Positions 35,185-48,600 of a stretch of DNA of 64,000 nt are shown here, piece after piece (positions within the stretch are counted from its first letter, which is position 1; the number at the start of each line of letters is the position of its first letter). The stretch lies in assembly GCA_013398295.1 (NCBI GenBank), contig VZSF01006713.1:186001-250000 (forward strand). The letters run 5' to 3'. The notes under the pieces are model-generated. The model was not told the DNA's origin and did no database searches. It saw only the letters and a program-made list of their open reading frames with translations. The translations under genes were made by a program, and so were the position numbers. The DNA comes from Chionis minor. Taxonomy: Eukaryota > Chordata > Aves > Charadriiformes > Chionididae.

Positions 35185-38150
35185 CTGTGGAAAACATGTA
35201 AGAGAAAAATATATAATAATGCACTAAAACACACTCTGTGACTTACTTATCTCCTTTACAACCTGATCTCAATAAAGAAATTTGATTTTTTTTTTGTACT
35301 TAATTGAGAAACAAGAAGAAAAACTCCTGTAAAGCAAAAATCAGTTTAATTATTATCAAAAGCAAGTATCAGTTTAGAACTATTTGAAAAGGTCTCAAAT
35401 CATGGACTCAGCTTACTGTAAGATTTCACCATTCTACAAGATAAAACAATTTCAAAGCTACTTTGTTAATTACTGCCAAATGCATTTCTCCTACCTCCTA
35501 AAAAACACATCAGATGTTACCATAATAAGCAGAAACTATGGTTAGTTATTTTTTGTTAGTAAGGAAACAATACACTGAAAAAGTTCAACTACATGACATG
35601 ACAAACAGTTGCTAAAACAAACTGTCCTTATGCAAAAAGAATAGACATACTTCTTCAGCAGTAGTACCTACAAAACCTCATCAGTCCAGCTGGATTATGC
35701 AACTTTCTTTGGGGCAGGGAGGGACAGAGTATTTGTTGCTATTTTCTGTATGTTAACTGCTTCTTAATGAAAGCAAAAAGGGGTAAATGAAGGGGTTACA
35801 TTGACAGAGGACTTACTCTTAATTTCAATATCAGAAGACTGGTGTGGGCAGGCTAAGGACACTGATAGTTATGCAGCATTTGTCCCTCAGTCTGCCAGGC
35901 TGGATGAAAGGGGACGGGAGGTGGGGATATCTGGAGCTTGCGGCATCATAAAGAAGCAGGATGTTGAAATAAAAAGGAAATTACTGCAGACCTGTGATCT
36001 GTTCATCATAGTATCCAAACCAAACACTACTACTATTTATGCTAGAAGGTCAGGAAAGAAAAATAAAAAAAGCTAGATCTCAAAGCCCACTAAAATAGGA
36101 GTCTTCTGAGCTTATCATCCACTGCTATACTGCTATTTCCAAAGAAATGAGGCATATTAAACCTGCACAACTGCTCTTTTGGCATGACACAAAAAAAGAA
36201 ATATTTGAATTTTAATATGGAGTGGAAGTCATTAAACCTCTAAGATAATTTACTTATTTATTAAACTATTATACCTAAACCAGGAAAATACTGACTGAAA
36301 CAGCCACATAAATATAACAGAGTAAAACATTCAAAAACTCTGTAATTTCCACAAAAGAGAAGTTAGTTTTATTTCTTATGAACAGCTCCAGTGAAAAAGC
36401 AGGCTGCTTTTTAGCCTCTTCCATCAGTGCTTGCAAATTATTCTTTCTTACTATGGTTACCTCACCTTTCATAATGTAAACCTCCAAATCATTCCCTCAG
36501 TATTCCTAATATTGGCTTTTTAGCCTTTGATCCTTCACCATTTTCTACTATCCAGCTATTTTACATTTCAAGGATAAGATATGATCTCTTATTACTTATT
36601 CCTAATATGAAACTATTTTGAATAGAAGAGTAATTGTAATAATAGTTTAGTATTCTGCAATTGTTCTTCTCAGTAAACATAATCTGATCTCCAGGTTATA
36701 AACAGATTTTTCAAATTGAAATTTCAAATTTCTAAACCATAGCTACTCTAATCAAGATTTGCCAAGGTTAGTGATATTCTTTTGTAACAGCATTTGCACA
36801 ATCTACAGGGTGAAATCCAGATGATCTTGCCAAGCAAGGATTCTACCAGTTTCTGAACAATTTGCATTTGTTTGCCAACAATTGTATTCTGGGAAATATA
36901 ACACATTTCCAATTAGTTAGTTTCAGTAAGTCCGTAGCTCTAAACAGTCATATATAAAATTACTGTAGGGTATTCTGCACAGAAAAACAGGTATTAAAAC
37001 TGCCATAGACAAGTGTTCTCATTTTCTGACCCTGACCCTTGCAGTAACTAGATGAATGGCATGCATTACAAAGTCTCCCTAGGAAGAACCACCAAAAAGA
37101 CATTTTTTAACAACCTTTTAACCTACAAACCAATTAATCTATATATTTAGTTAACTGCACGACTTTTGTGACCCTGCCATAAACCCGTTTAAGGTAAAGT
37201 ACTCAGAATTAGAATGGAAACTCAGAACAATTTGAAGTATCAACTTCAGGTAATTTTTCTCTCTGTCAAGACAAATTAATCTAAGCAGCAATTTCACATT
37301 ACAAAGTTTATTCTCCTGACACCTAAAAAACACAAAAGAACCAAAAAACCAAAACCAAGAACAACACCTGCCCCCCAAAAAACCCCAGACTTAAGGTAAA
37401 TAAACCTCTTCTTTCTCATACATGAATGTTCACTAATAGCCTCAAGTCCAATTTTTTTCCCCGATTTTAACATGCTACTAGAATAGAAGTATGCGTATTA
37501 GCTGTTCTAGCACCCCAATGGTGGTTTTCAGACTCTGAAGAGAAGAACTGTATTGTTTTGAGAATAAAGGATCTGAATCCTTGCTTATTTGCACACCTTG
37601 CTGGAACTTCAATTCTGAGCTATCTCCAGCACCTCTTAAAATAATAATTACAGAGAGGCTCTCTAGCACGTCTTAGAGGTGCGAACCCTCTAGCGCCTGC
37701 CTCATGGGAGGTGACAGTAGGTTTCCAAATAATCCTCTGAATCACCTCTGCCATACTACTGAAAAATAATTAATCTTGAAAAAAACAACCAAAGTGAAGA
37801 AGATGACAAAACAAATATATTACAGAATTCAAAGTTAGTATTTTTTATTCCTTATGGAGCTGCTCCCAATGCTGGGAGTTACAGGAAGAGGCTACCATAT
37901 GCACTGCAACTTTGGTACATAATTACTTTGATCTTAGAAGTAGTATAATTCCACATTTTCTTTTTCACAAAACTGCAGTGAAATTAGTCAACTTTACATG
38001 TAGGCTGTCCATTAGAGGGGAAAGTAACTGAAACTTCTGCTGCATGTTTACTAACCTATGTTCTATCGGGAGAAGTGAGAAACTGTACAAAACTCTGCTT
38101 AGTTTATTGCAACAAGCATAAACCCATCCCTTGCAGTTAGAGCAGCAGCA

Positions 38151-38230
38151 CTGTAAGCCAGCAGGGACTGTTGTATGATTAACGCCTGCTGCTAGAGGCA
38201 GCATCTAGTATCTGTAAGCCAGTAGGGACT
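38151..38230. repeat. 19-bp direct repeat, 61-bp period
   Basis: CTGTAAGCCAGCAGGGACT at 38151-38169 and the same with one change (AGTAGGG) at 38212-38230, in the last IPO11 intron. Confidence 0.88.
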
Positions 38231-41200
38231 TCAGAGTCTTCAGGCTTAATTAAGGAGTTAATATACTAGTTTGATTTCATTCAGAGAGTCATGTCAAAAA
38301 TATTTAGAGTAAAAAAGTTTCCGGCAACAATAATGAATTTGCTTTCCTTTCACTGTATGTTTCTGGAACTTGCATTCAAGTATTAGACAATCAGCTGCAG
38401 TCTTAGTTGAATAGGCAAGCAAAATCGTAAGTCTGGAAGAACAGTACGCACTGTTCTTTATTTACTCTATTTTCATTTTCATAAAATTAAAATAGCATCT
38501 GGGTTAAGAGAAGACCCACAAGATGTTCTCAGATTATTCTGTTTGCTTTCAGGAGGAAAAATCACCCTCTTGAAAATTAAGTCTCCAGCTTGCTGAGCAC
38601 TGAGCACCCAGCATCAGTCCAGCAGAGAGCACAACCATATCAATATTAACACTGGCTACTTAGTCTGTAAACACTGGGTCAGGCACTGTATTTTTGAGTG
38701 TAAGCATGCACGCTGAGCTCCTAGGTGTGTGGCCAGAGGTTGTTTTTAACTGAAATGCTCCTGATTCTGGTAAGAGCAAAATACACTTATTTTCCAGTTT
38801 ACAAAAAAACCCTAGAAAATTCCAACAGCTTGTTAGCCAAAACAGCTTCAGACAGGAAACAGAAATTTGGCGAGGAAATACACATTACTGAAAGATGCTT
38901 TACACTGCTCAGTGAAAACCTGATTTCACTAGCTTTTGAATCCAGTTATTTTACAAATTAATCTTGAAACTGGACATGGGTGCCTACCTTTGGGCTGGAC
39001 TGAAGAAACTACTCTTCCACCTCACTGGTTGTAAACAGCAGTTTGAATCAGAAAAGCGGTACAGAGGTTCTACAGAACAACCATTTCCCATCCCTGCAAA
39101 GTCCTCCACTTGTCAGTATCAATGGCATTCTGCAGAATTACCAGGTGTTTGAACCAATATTTGTTAGGTGGATCTCTTTCCTCAACGTCTTTAGACAACA
39201 CTACATAAAAAAATCCAATTATTCTGTACTAAAATAATGATCTAATCACCACAAGCAATAACACAAGCCAATGGAATAGCATTAGAATTGAAGAACAGGT
39301 AATAAAAGTCTAATGAAACTCAAAAAAGTGCGTTGGAGATACCTGAATTAAATTGCTGAAAAGACTTCCAGAACTTGAGAGATTCTCTTCAGTTTAAGAA
39401 CGGATACTTTGGTACTACAGACAGAGCAAGAATGCTGGCCATAAAATTATACATAATTACCATGATGGTTACTATCTTGTGACTGTGATGCTCTGGGAAA
39501 GACTGGAAAAATAATTTAAGGAGGGAATGCATCTTTTACTTTTAACAGTGATTATAAAATGGAGCCAACAATATGAAAGGCTCCTAATATCAAGGCTTTT
39601 TAACAGATTTCAGTGGAACTTGCATTAGATCTGTGGCTAATTTGTAGATTAAATGTATAAGGAGAAATTATACCCCAAACAATGCAGTGGAAGTATTACT
39701 TTTAGTAATCCACATTGTCACATACAATATGATCATTTGGCTTACTACATTGTAACTTATTTTTATTTCCCTGAAGATACAAAATCATGATTCAACTATC
39801 TTGTTCCCATACTAAGGTAAAATTAAAAAAACCTTCAAGCCTGCTACATTTACTTATAAGCATCATCTAAAACACGTACCAGCATGGATAACTCAAGTTT
39901 AAATAACATAGATTTTTATTAGAAAATGCTTTACTTCATTTTTCTTCTCTGCACTTTCAAATAAAGAGTTGAAAAAGCTTAACTCCCTTTCAGAACAATG
40001 ATACTGGGGTTCTTAAAAATATACATTAAGGGCACATAAAAATAAGTCATCTGAGGTCTATACACTACGTGCAATGCAGTCATGAATCACTCCCCACCTA
40101 TTTACATTTTACTCCATGTATTTGCAATGAGACTAAAATATAGCAGCATCTGGAAATGTCAATTACATAAAATTATCATAAACTCATAAAACCTGTTCTA
40201 TCTAAAACTCTCTTCAGTAATTATGAGCTATGCATAATAACAGCTGTACCAATGACAGAATAAAGGGACAGGTCAAAGAAAAATATCTAGATCCTGTGCA
40301 AACATCAGGAAGCGATACGTAGCACAGACCATGCTAGCTTATCTTTTTCTCATATCAATGGCCTTAAAATTGCAAAGCGTTATTATTTTGAAAGAGAAAA
40401 TCTTATTTATCTTGTCACTATTGTTTTATGATAATTGTTTTATGAGGATTAAACTCTAAACCCTGACATAAGCTGCTGATTCAGCAATGGAATATATAAG
40501 AGGGTAGAAACTTCTTGCAGGAATGAAGTGGAACAGGAGACGAGAAACTTTCTCATATCAAATGCAGATTCCCTTTAGGTTGTTCTTGATTTTCCTCTTC
40601 TCACTTCAAATATTTGTTGCCACTTTTATTTCACCAGAGGTACCTGCTACTGCAGTTCTTCTAAATGTCACATGAATTGTGTCTGCATGCTGATGGTCCT
40701 ACAGAGAGGAAGAAACTAACAGTACCAGTGGGTAGGAATGGGCCTGGGTGAAGTTTTGGTTTTAATCCAGTTTTTCAAATTAAATGCTAGTTCTGCTTTC
40801 AAAGCCATGATTAACAAGCTTGGTTATAATTTGACACTTCACTATTAAGAGACCTACCCAAATGACCTGTATCATTTTGAAATAAACAGCTGGGAGAGCT
40901 GGCAAGTCTCAATTTCTGCACCACCCACCAAAATTTATACTGAGCAATTTCAGATGGGACTCAGAATGAATTTATAGCAGATATTCATAAAAACTAGAGT
41001 TTGCTTGCTTTAACAGCTGTGAGAAATTGCATAGAAAGGAATAAGAATACGGTGAATACTGAAGTTAGATGGAAAAAATGACAGTATAGAAGGTTCAAGT
41101 CTGAAATATATCAGGATTAATCAGCTAAATAGGGGAATGAGAAGAGTGAATGAAGCAGACAGCTATTCTTACAAAAAAGGATTGAAAGGAGAAAAACAAA

Positions 41201-41937
41201 AGATTTTCAGAATGCTTAGGAATCTAGAAAACACAGTAACTGTGGAAATAGTTACGTCTAGATTATGAGATCAAAAACAAAAATGAAGCTTTGATGTTCA
41301 CATATAACAATTTATTCTGTGTAAATCTCCAAGGAAACACAGACTGAAAAAGTGTTTAAGCTGAATATTAAAGAACAATTGAGGAACAAGTCACAAGCAA
41401 TTCCTTAGAGAAAACAGCAAAGTGACATGGCTGAAGGGAAGATATATTTCCTGTGGAAATCAAAGCCTGCCTTGTCACCTCCTTATCGGTTCTGGATCCT
41501 CCTTGCCAAAGTACAGCCATTTCTCTTTATTCAAATGGCCACTGCCTCTGTATTGCACATGACCCCAGAACAGTTCCTCCATTATGACTTTGCTCATCAA
41601 CACTATACTGGTGTGTTGTATCATTTATGAGGGAAGAATGATACAGTTCATAAACGAATGTGCCCTAATTTTCATTTTGCCAGATATATCCACATTGGAG
41701 GTAGTCCACAGTAAATCTACCAAGCCTAAATTTCTAAATACACATCCAAACTATTACAGTCAAAACTGTAACTGAAAAATTAAGAGAACTTCTGCAAGAA
41801 AGTTATTAAAACTTTAGACAGACAGAGAGAATAAAGTTTTACAATGTTAAAAAACCTAAGAACAATAAAGGACTGTAGATTTAAATTCACTTTATGTTTT
41901 TAAATCTGATTGACAAACCAAACGTATCTCTCTCCCT

Positions 41938-41959
41938 ATTGATATATAGATATATCAAT
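41938..41959. repeat. 22-bp inverted repeat with 2-nt spacer
   Basis: ATTGATATAT and ATATATCAAT flank AG; a further CCCTATCAATG follows. A+T-rich intronic palindrome with no assigned role. Confidence 0.85.
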
Positions 41960-43133
41960 CCCTATCAATGAAGACATATATGTATCTACCTGTGTCAAGA
42001 GATTATCCAAAACCTCTAAGAATAAATATTATTATTTGGCAACAAACATGTAGAATATAATTTAAGCCCACAAGCTGGAAGAAAATTTAACCAAGTTTAA
42101 CAGAGTCTAGAGATGTTTTTAAGAGTAACTGAATTACAGAACTATCTAATAATTTAAGAACCATAGAAAAATAGTATTTCTGTGTTTTGTTTAAATCTGA
42201 AATTGCAAGACACTAGGAATTTTTCTTAATAGTAGAAGAATACATAAGATGGTATTTGTCACCGTTTTTTTTTAAAGGAACCATATATCGACTAGTATTT
42301 AAAAAGAAAACCCTATTAAAAAAACTTAAACCCCCCCACAAATTAAAACAAACGATCAGAAGTCATCCAAACTCTTTTCCACTCCTACAAGAAGAAATAA
42401 AGTACTAAAGCAATGTCCACAAGTATTCTTTTGCGTACGTGTAGGTCAGTTAAAGCAAATGTACAATAGGGACATACAGATCTACGCCATCACCCAATTC
42501 TGCGTTTTGCAATTACTCAATGGCAAGCGGTTCAGACTATTTTATTCTACAGTATTTGTACACTGCAGTTTTCTGTGTGAGGAACCAGTGTCCCTGAACT
42601 CCTACAAAAATAAGTTAACTTATGAAGCACTGACGGATTTGGTTGGACAAAAATAGCATAGTTGCATGGTACCTAATCCACATATCTTCATCTAAATCAA
42701 CGCTCCTTATTAAGAGTTCTTTACATTAGAAGGAGGTTCTCTGCAAGCACATGGCTCAATAGCTGTTCAGGTAAAAGACGTAATCCAATATAATAAAGAC
42801 TGTTTTAAATATGAGAAATTTGGCCTGTCATGACATTTTAGTAAACCTTAGCTCCCTGCGTTTTTCAACTAAACCTTTTTATAGTGTCTTAGTATAATAA
42901 TGTCCAGATTTTGTGAACAGATTATGTTTATTTTGGCAACATTTCCCAAGACTCAAAAGGAATGCAGAAGCCTAAGTGTTGTGGCTGCAAAGTTTCTCAT
43001 CAAAGCATTTTCCTTTTTTGATTCAAGATATTAATTTTACAAGAACAATAGATGATCCAAAGAATTTAGTCTGACACAAGTGAATCATATAATCATTTGA
43101 ATTGAATAATTGAGTAACAGATCTAAAACTTAC

Positions 43134-43218
43134 CATTTTTTTCCTTTTGTCTTGTTCTGTGGGAGGCTCCTCATCATCTGTAGCTGTGGGCTCTTCAAAA
43201 TGAGACATCAACATGCAG
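43134..43218 (-). CDS. IPO11: IPO11 penultimate coding exon (acidic/basic linker)
   Basis: An 85-nt minus-strand exon lies between a TTCTTAG acceptor and an ATG|GTAAGT donor. Its first base completes the Asp codon split from the upstream exon, and 28 full codons follow: CMLMSHFEEP, then an acidic stretch TDDEEPPTEQ and a basic DKRKKM. The acidic-then-basic patch is a surface linker near the importin-11 C-terminus that I recall from vertebrate orthologues. The donor is a perfect consensus. The 7.95-kb intron downstream (35185-43133) and 2.26-kb intron upstream (43219-45474) both have GT/AG ends. The TAT between EEP and DDEEPP is where vertebrate copies seem to vary most, so this stretch could help place the species. 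Confidence 0.93.
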
Positions 43219-45474
43219 CTAAGAACAGGAATAAGAGTAGTTCTAATATACATCATCATTAAAAATTATTTTAAAGCACTTTCAAAAATGCAGGACAGAC
43301 ATGAGAGAGTTCAGTGAAAGTCAGGCAATCTCTGTTAGCATGTAATTTCTTCCTGAGAACAGTGAATCCAAAGAAGCCTGAATGCATGTTCTGTGTCACC
43401 TACAGCCATGTAACAATCTCAGTTATCCTCCGTATTTTAGCTCAAGTTCTGTCTTAAAAATGCATTTCTGCATACAGAAAACAGGCTTTCCCCTTTCCAG
43501 AAAATGTGAGGTCTGTAAAGCTTTCTTATAATTATTGCTACAATGCAAAAAATAAATTCTAGGAAACCTGGTTGAGTATAATCCCTTCATATTCTAAGCT
43601 ATGGCACTGTGTAAGCATTTTCATAACCCATCAAAATTCCATCTAAAAGCTGGTAAGACCTTTATCCCTGCATTTCTATTTGGAAATATCCAATATCCCA
43701 AAATCTCATTGAACTACAACAGTTTCTTCAAATTGCCAGTTTAAATGTATTCATGGCCAGCTTATACTTAAGCCAACACTGTCATTTAATATGTACAGTT
43801 TTCCCTGTGCATGTTTACATCCTCTTTGTCCTTTAGTGGCTGCAGATCTGTATTACTTCAGCCTTCACATTCCCACGCTAAACACGCGTGTTGTTCTAGT
43901 CTCTGCACTACAGTAATTAGATATTATGATAGTCAGTAGAATGCACAAATTTGTTTTCTGAACCAATTCAGGATTAAATTCCTTCTTCTTCAACCTGAAG
44001 AGCCAGATGAGCATGCATGACACCAGATGAATGCTCTCACTTTTGTTTACTTTCAGATGATGTCAAAATGTGTAACACAAATGTCAGAATCTTTCAAACA
44101 GTCCGTTCAGTATCTGTCAACAGAAATAGGTCTTTGGTTCAGTGTGCCTGTATTTTATAAAGAAGAAAAAAAAAAAAAAAGTCCAGAGTTTGGAAAGGTA
44201 CAGTGACAAGTTCTACAAGCCTTCGGGCTTAAAATATGAAATGAAGTAGGACAAACTTTTAGTTACATCTCTGTGAGAACTCTTTAAAACAAGTGCTGGC
44301 AAGACAGTGTTTAGAAATAGAAGGAACTCTGTAATGTCTGCGATAGTAAATAGAACACAGTGCCAAAGCATGTTCTCAGAGTTTGGACTTAAATCTTCTA
44401 TATTGATAGTTATGGGAAAAGGAAAAAAGAAATTACTTCTGCCAGCAACTCTCAGACATAGTTCAGGCTCAGCAAGAGCATGGATCACTCTCAGCACACA
44501 ATTGTGTGCAGACAACCTGTTTTAGGCAGAGAAAAACTTAATAGATTGCATACAGACTATTCTGTGCCAGCTGGCTTCAGTGCCAGCAAACATCCCATTA
44601 AGCAATTAATCAATTAGTCCAGATACAGTCCATCACCAGGTAATCACATGGAAGTCATGAAACGTTTGATTCTTAGCATCTGGTAAATACTATTATTAGA
44701 ATACAGTGTCTGTAGGTACATCTTGCAGAGCACCTGTTTTTTATGTCGTAGAACTCCCCATCATTCCCGGGATTGAATCCTTATTTTGCAGTGGTTTTTT
44801 TACTTCTCCAGCTTTGACGGACTACCACCAATAACCTGGGAGTCAGCAGGAGATAACTGAGTGTGGTGCTGGGTGGCAGTGCACTCTGAGCACTCATGAC
44901 TTCCTGCCACAAGTGAACTCTTGCTCCTGGCTCTAGAAACTGTCTTTTGAGGTATGCCCTGTAGCAGCAGGTGTGTTAAGTGGAACAACTGAGGGGAGAA
45001 AATTGTCGTCGTGGGATAGGTTTTCAAGTTCTGCAGGCCATGAAGTGTTACACACTAGGTCCACTCAGTGGGGCTGAGGCATTTAGGAAGAGACTTTGGT
45101 TAAACTCCAGATGTCACACTTGAAGAAAGTGAGCTACCACCCTATCAATATACAGGCTTGTTGGATTGTAATTTTAGGTAATAGTCAAGTAAGCAAAAAG
45201 CAAATCTAAGCATTTGAACATTTTAAGACATCGTTTAGTAGATAACAAACAATATCAAATTATATTGACTGTCACTTTAAGCCCTCCCTACCCATTACAA
45301 TTATTTTTTCTTAAGACCAAAAATTCCCTATCTTACTAACACATTCACTCTTATGAAAACAGAACTCTTACGAGCGTGTCTTAACTGCCTACAAATTTTT
45401 CCAATCAAAACACCACATATAAAACAGTACTACTACTATTAAACCCACAAAACCTAATTAGATTTTCCACTTAC
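43219..45474 (-). other. IPO11 intron between the two short exons
   Basis: A 2.26-kb GT/AG intron on the minus strand. It contains a 16-A run near 44166 and only short ORFs (under about 100 codons) with no recognisable domain. No mobile element was identified. Confidence 0.85.
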
Positions 45475-45570
45475 TCTTTGTATGTTCCTGTTTCAGGATC
45501 TTCAGTCATAACATCATGCAACCCTTCCACTGAAATGTTGATGATGCCACAAAATTTATCTTGGATAACA
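45475..45570 (-). CDS. IPO11: IPO11 antepenultimate coding exon
   Basis: A 96-nt minus-strand exon has acceptor TTTTTTCCAG and donor GA|GTAAGT. The layout is one base, 31 codons, two bases: VIQDKFCGIINISVEG then LHDVMTEDPETGTYK, with the final GA joining C of the next exon to give Asp. The text matches the importin-11 C-terminal region as I remember it. Acceptor and first 21 exon bases belong to a 32-bp tandem duplication (45550-45613); the extra upstream acceptor has CCAA instead of CCAG, so only this exon start is usable. The next exon upstream, which should encode the end of a segment containing a Trp-Val-Asp-Arg motif, was not found in the remaining 18.4 kb and probably lies beyond the window. 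Confidence 0.93.
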
Positions 45571-45613
45571 CTGGAAAAAAGCAAAATTTATCTTGGATAA
45601 CATTGGAAAAGAA
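45550..45613 (-). repeat. 32-bp tandem duplication over an IPO11 splice acceptor
   Basis: Two adjacent 32-bp copies, 45550-45581 and 45582-45613, both starting CAAAATTTATCTTGGATAAC and differing by a C/T at base 22 and slippage in the A-run. The left copy contains the first 21 bases of the exon plus its acceptor; the right copy is intronic. The C/T change turns the intronic acceptor from CCAG to CCAA. Confidence 0.95.
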
Positions 45614-48600
45614 CAGGAAGTGACTTAGCTAAAGGAACTAAACAGGAAATGTGCTCAATAACTGTTGAGCACACTTACTAAGCAATATTTTCATTGCTTA
45701 CTGCTTGGCTGAGCATGTTATCACACAGTTAATTCACTATTTTTTTAATTATACAAGGGCTTCAAAAAGATGCAAGAAACATTATTCTTAAATAGAATAA
45801 AATCTCATGTGCCACTGTTGAAAACCTAGAAATAACTGCGGATGGAATAAAAGAAAAAATACATTAGCACAAGACTTAAGAACTGAGTGGGGAGGGCATG
45901 GTCCTGTTAGCAGGGAGGTCAGAATACTGGCTTCTGTTCCTGACACACAAACATTTTCTCCCATCGCTATTCAATGCAAAATCTACACACAAACCCTAGA
46001 GCAATGGGTAGCTTGTGAAGATGGTTCAATCCCCTGCTGTCTTCTCTGTCCAGCCCTGCAAGTATTTCTTCACCATCCTAGGCAGCTGAATGACTCCTAT
46101 ATAGGGTTAAAGACATCTGCACCCAGTTCTGCATGAAAGCCACTTTCCTGACAATAGAAAGGTAGGTGGTCTAGGATTTCTCTGCTTAAACACAGGCACC
46201 TCCTGCCATTTGAAGCACTAGGCTATTTAAGACAACTGCAAAGGGCTGTTAGGTATTATTTGGGATTTAAAAGAGATAAGCACCTTTCCCCAGAATGAGC
46301 TGAAGGCCAGACTGGATGCCCTCACAATGCCCAAAACGACACTAAACATTTACATTGAGACATTTGCCCCTGCCTTGATGTGCCTGTAGGGTAACGGCAC
46401 AGAAACGTGATCTCCCCCCATGACAGATAAAGTATGTGCTACCAGCTCCTAGTTAACGGGAAGCAGCTGTGACTGCTGAATTTCCTGCTACTGTGGGTCT
46501 AATGCCAGAGATGTGCAATTGTGGGACATCGGTGCGCAGACTCCTATTCTGTGAACTACAAAAGGGTGACGACATACTGCAAATGAAAAGGTGTTCATCT
46601 GGGGAAGGCTGCAAAAGTTCCAGCTACAAGCAGCAAAGAAACAGAAATGGCCTAACTGGTGATGGTCAACTTCAGGTCTGTTCCTGGGACTGCCATTGGC
46701 TGAAACATTTTATTACTCCCTCTTTGGAATTTCAGGCTTAATTTTCCCCAAAAAGTGCTGCTGCTGTCTAGTAGGCAGAAGCAGACATGTTCCATATTTG
46801 TTTAAAGGTACTGAATACGCAGTTCATGTATTGTAGTTTGATACTTCGTGCTTTAACACAGACAAATCTATTTCTTAATATTCTTTCATTTCCTTTCCTT
46901 ATTTGGGATGAAAACTGGAAAACTGGATAAACTGCAGCTCCTCGTACCTTGGTTATTGCGGTTGAAAAACTTCTTGTCTGCCATACAGCAAAATTTTAAG
47001 TATATAATAAACAGATTTTATACAGCAATGGATGCTTTGGAAAAAATGCATATCAATTTAGGATGCTAAGCATATAATATTTATTTTAAATTTTTTTAAG
47101 TAAGATTGTGATTCAACTCATTATCATTTTCTTTTCCAAGGACTATTTTTGTTCAGCTACTGTCAAATGCAAGGATCTGAACTGCATTTTGTGTAATGAA
47201 ACTTGAAACTCCCAAGTTCCACAAAACGAAAATTCACACAATTTTCATTCAGTCTGGCTTATTCTTATTATCATTGTCAAGTATGTATTTTAAAAGACCT
47301 TCTCCCTTGCTGAAAAGCTTCTCCATCTCGTTCAGAACAGCGAAGTGTTACAGGTTGTGAGACAGAATCTCTGGTGGGGTTCTGCAAACAGCAGGCAAAC
47401 GGGCTGCCGACCACACAGCACTGCTGGGAAAGCACGTGCTGCCTGCAGAACGAGCCCTCAGCGACAGAGCAGATTTCTTCACTCGAGAACAGAGGTTTTT
47501 TGAAACACATCTAGGAAAATGCTATTAATGTGGTTAATATTTTTGAGCATGAGAAAGGAAACAGCTGTCCTCAGATTCATGTCAACATAAGACAAGGGGC
47601 ATTCAATCAAGAACAAATGCAAACACTTTGCACCCTGGAGAAGTAAACTATGCCCTATACACATGCCCTATTTAATTAATAATACAGGTTGCAATCCATT
47701 ACCCAGTAGTTATATTTCTTCCTTCCAAGCTGCATGAAGAATCCCTGACTGCCACAGAAATTTTATACTGGGAGGGAAGAGAAAGGTGTTTGATCCAATG
47801 AAGGCACAGCGTTTTCATCAGCTGCAGGCTAATTATGGCCAATCTATTCAGGGTGGTTACCTGAACTGACAAACATAACTAAATACTGTAGGCACAGTGC
47901 TCGTTAACTTTATGGCTTTTTCAAAGCTTGAAGATTGACAGGAGGAACACTCAGGGAGGCCCATTTCAGTAACCTGTGTTTCCAAGGATCTGTGATATTG
48001 CCAGAAGAAACTGAGGATAGTAGCCAAAGACCCAAAATAGTGTTCTTGGTAGTTAGCTCCAAAGCACAAAGAGAAATCATTAACTTCTTTACTTGGAGAG
48101 AATATTTTTACTTTATGCATAAATAAGGAATAATATTTTACTTCTTTCTTCGCTGAAAGATAGAAAATGGTAATTTTTATTTTTTTGAGGAAAGCAAAAG
48201 GTAAAGAATGTACAAGACCTTTCAAAATGTGGTAACTGTTGCCTGCAGATTTCAGTAAAGACACTACCTTCTCTTTTCTCCCCCTTCTTTTTCCCTTTAA
48301 ATGGGCCGTGAAGTTTCTTCCTACCAAAGACTCACTGAAATGTTTACCAAGTATGGAATCATTAAACAATGCAACTATTTTTAGAATACAAGACACATGC
48401 CGGTGAAAAATAAAGACAGCATAGACTCATTGTGCTTTGAAAAAAAACCCCAGTTAAAGTTCAATGGCAATATAAAACGCATCAGGCATTATTTTCATTA
48501 AGAGAAAAAGAGCCATGCAAACCAATGTAATACCTTTTCAAAGAGACTAAAATTAGCCTGCGTGTTTCAAAAAATACATTAGAAAGTCACATGAGCAGAT

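Larger units (their letters stand above)
35185..43133 (-). other. IPO11 last intron
   Basis: An intron of 7.95 kb between two verified exons with GT at 43133-43132 and AG at 35186-35185 on the minus strand. It is A+T-rich, contains no ORF resembling a protein, and no CR1 or LTR that I can recognise. It holds a spaced direct repeat (38151-38230) and a 22-bp near-palindrome (41938-41959). No long single-exon leucine-rich-repeat ORF is present, so a nested LRRC70-like gene is not in this intron. Confidence 0.85.
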
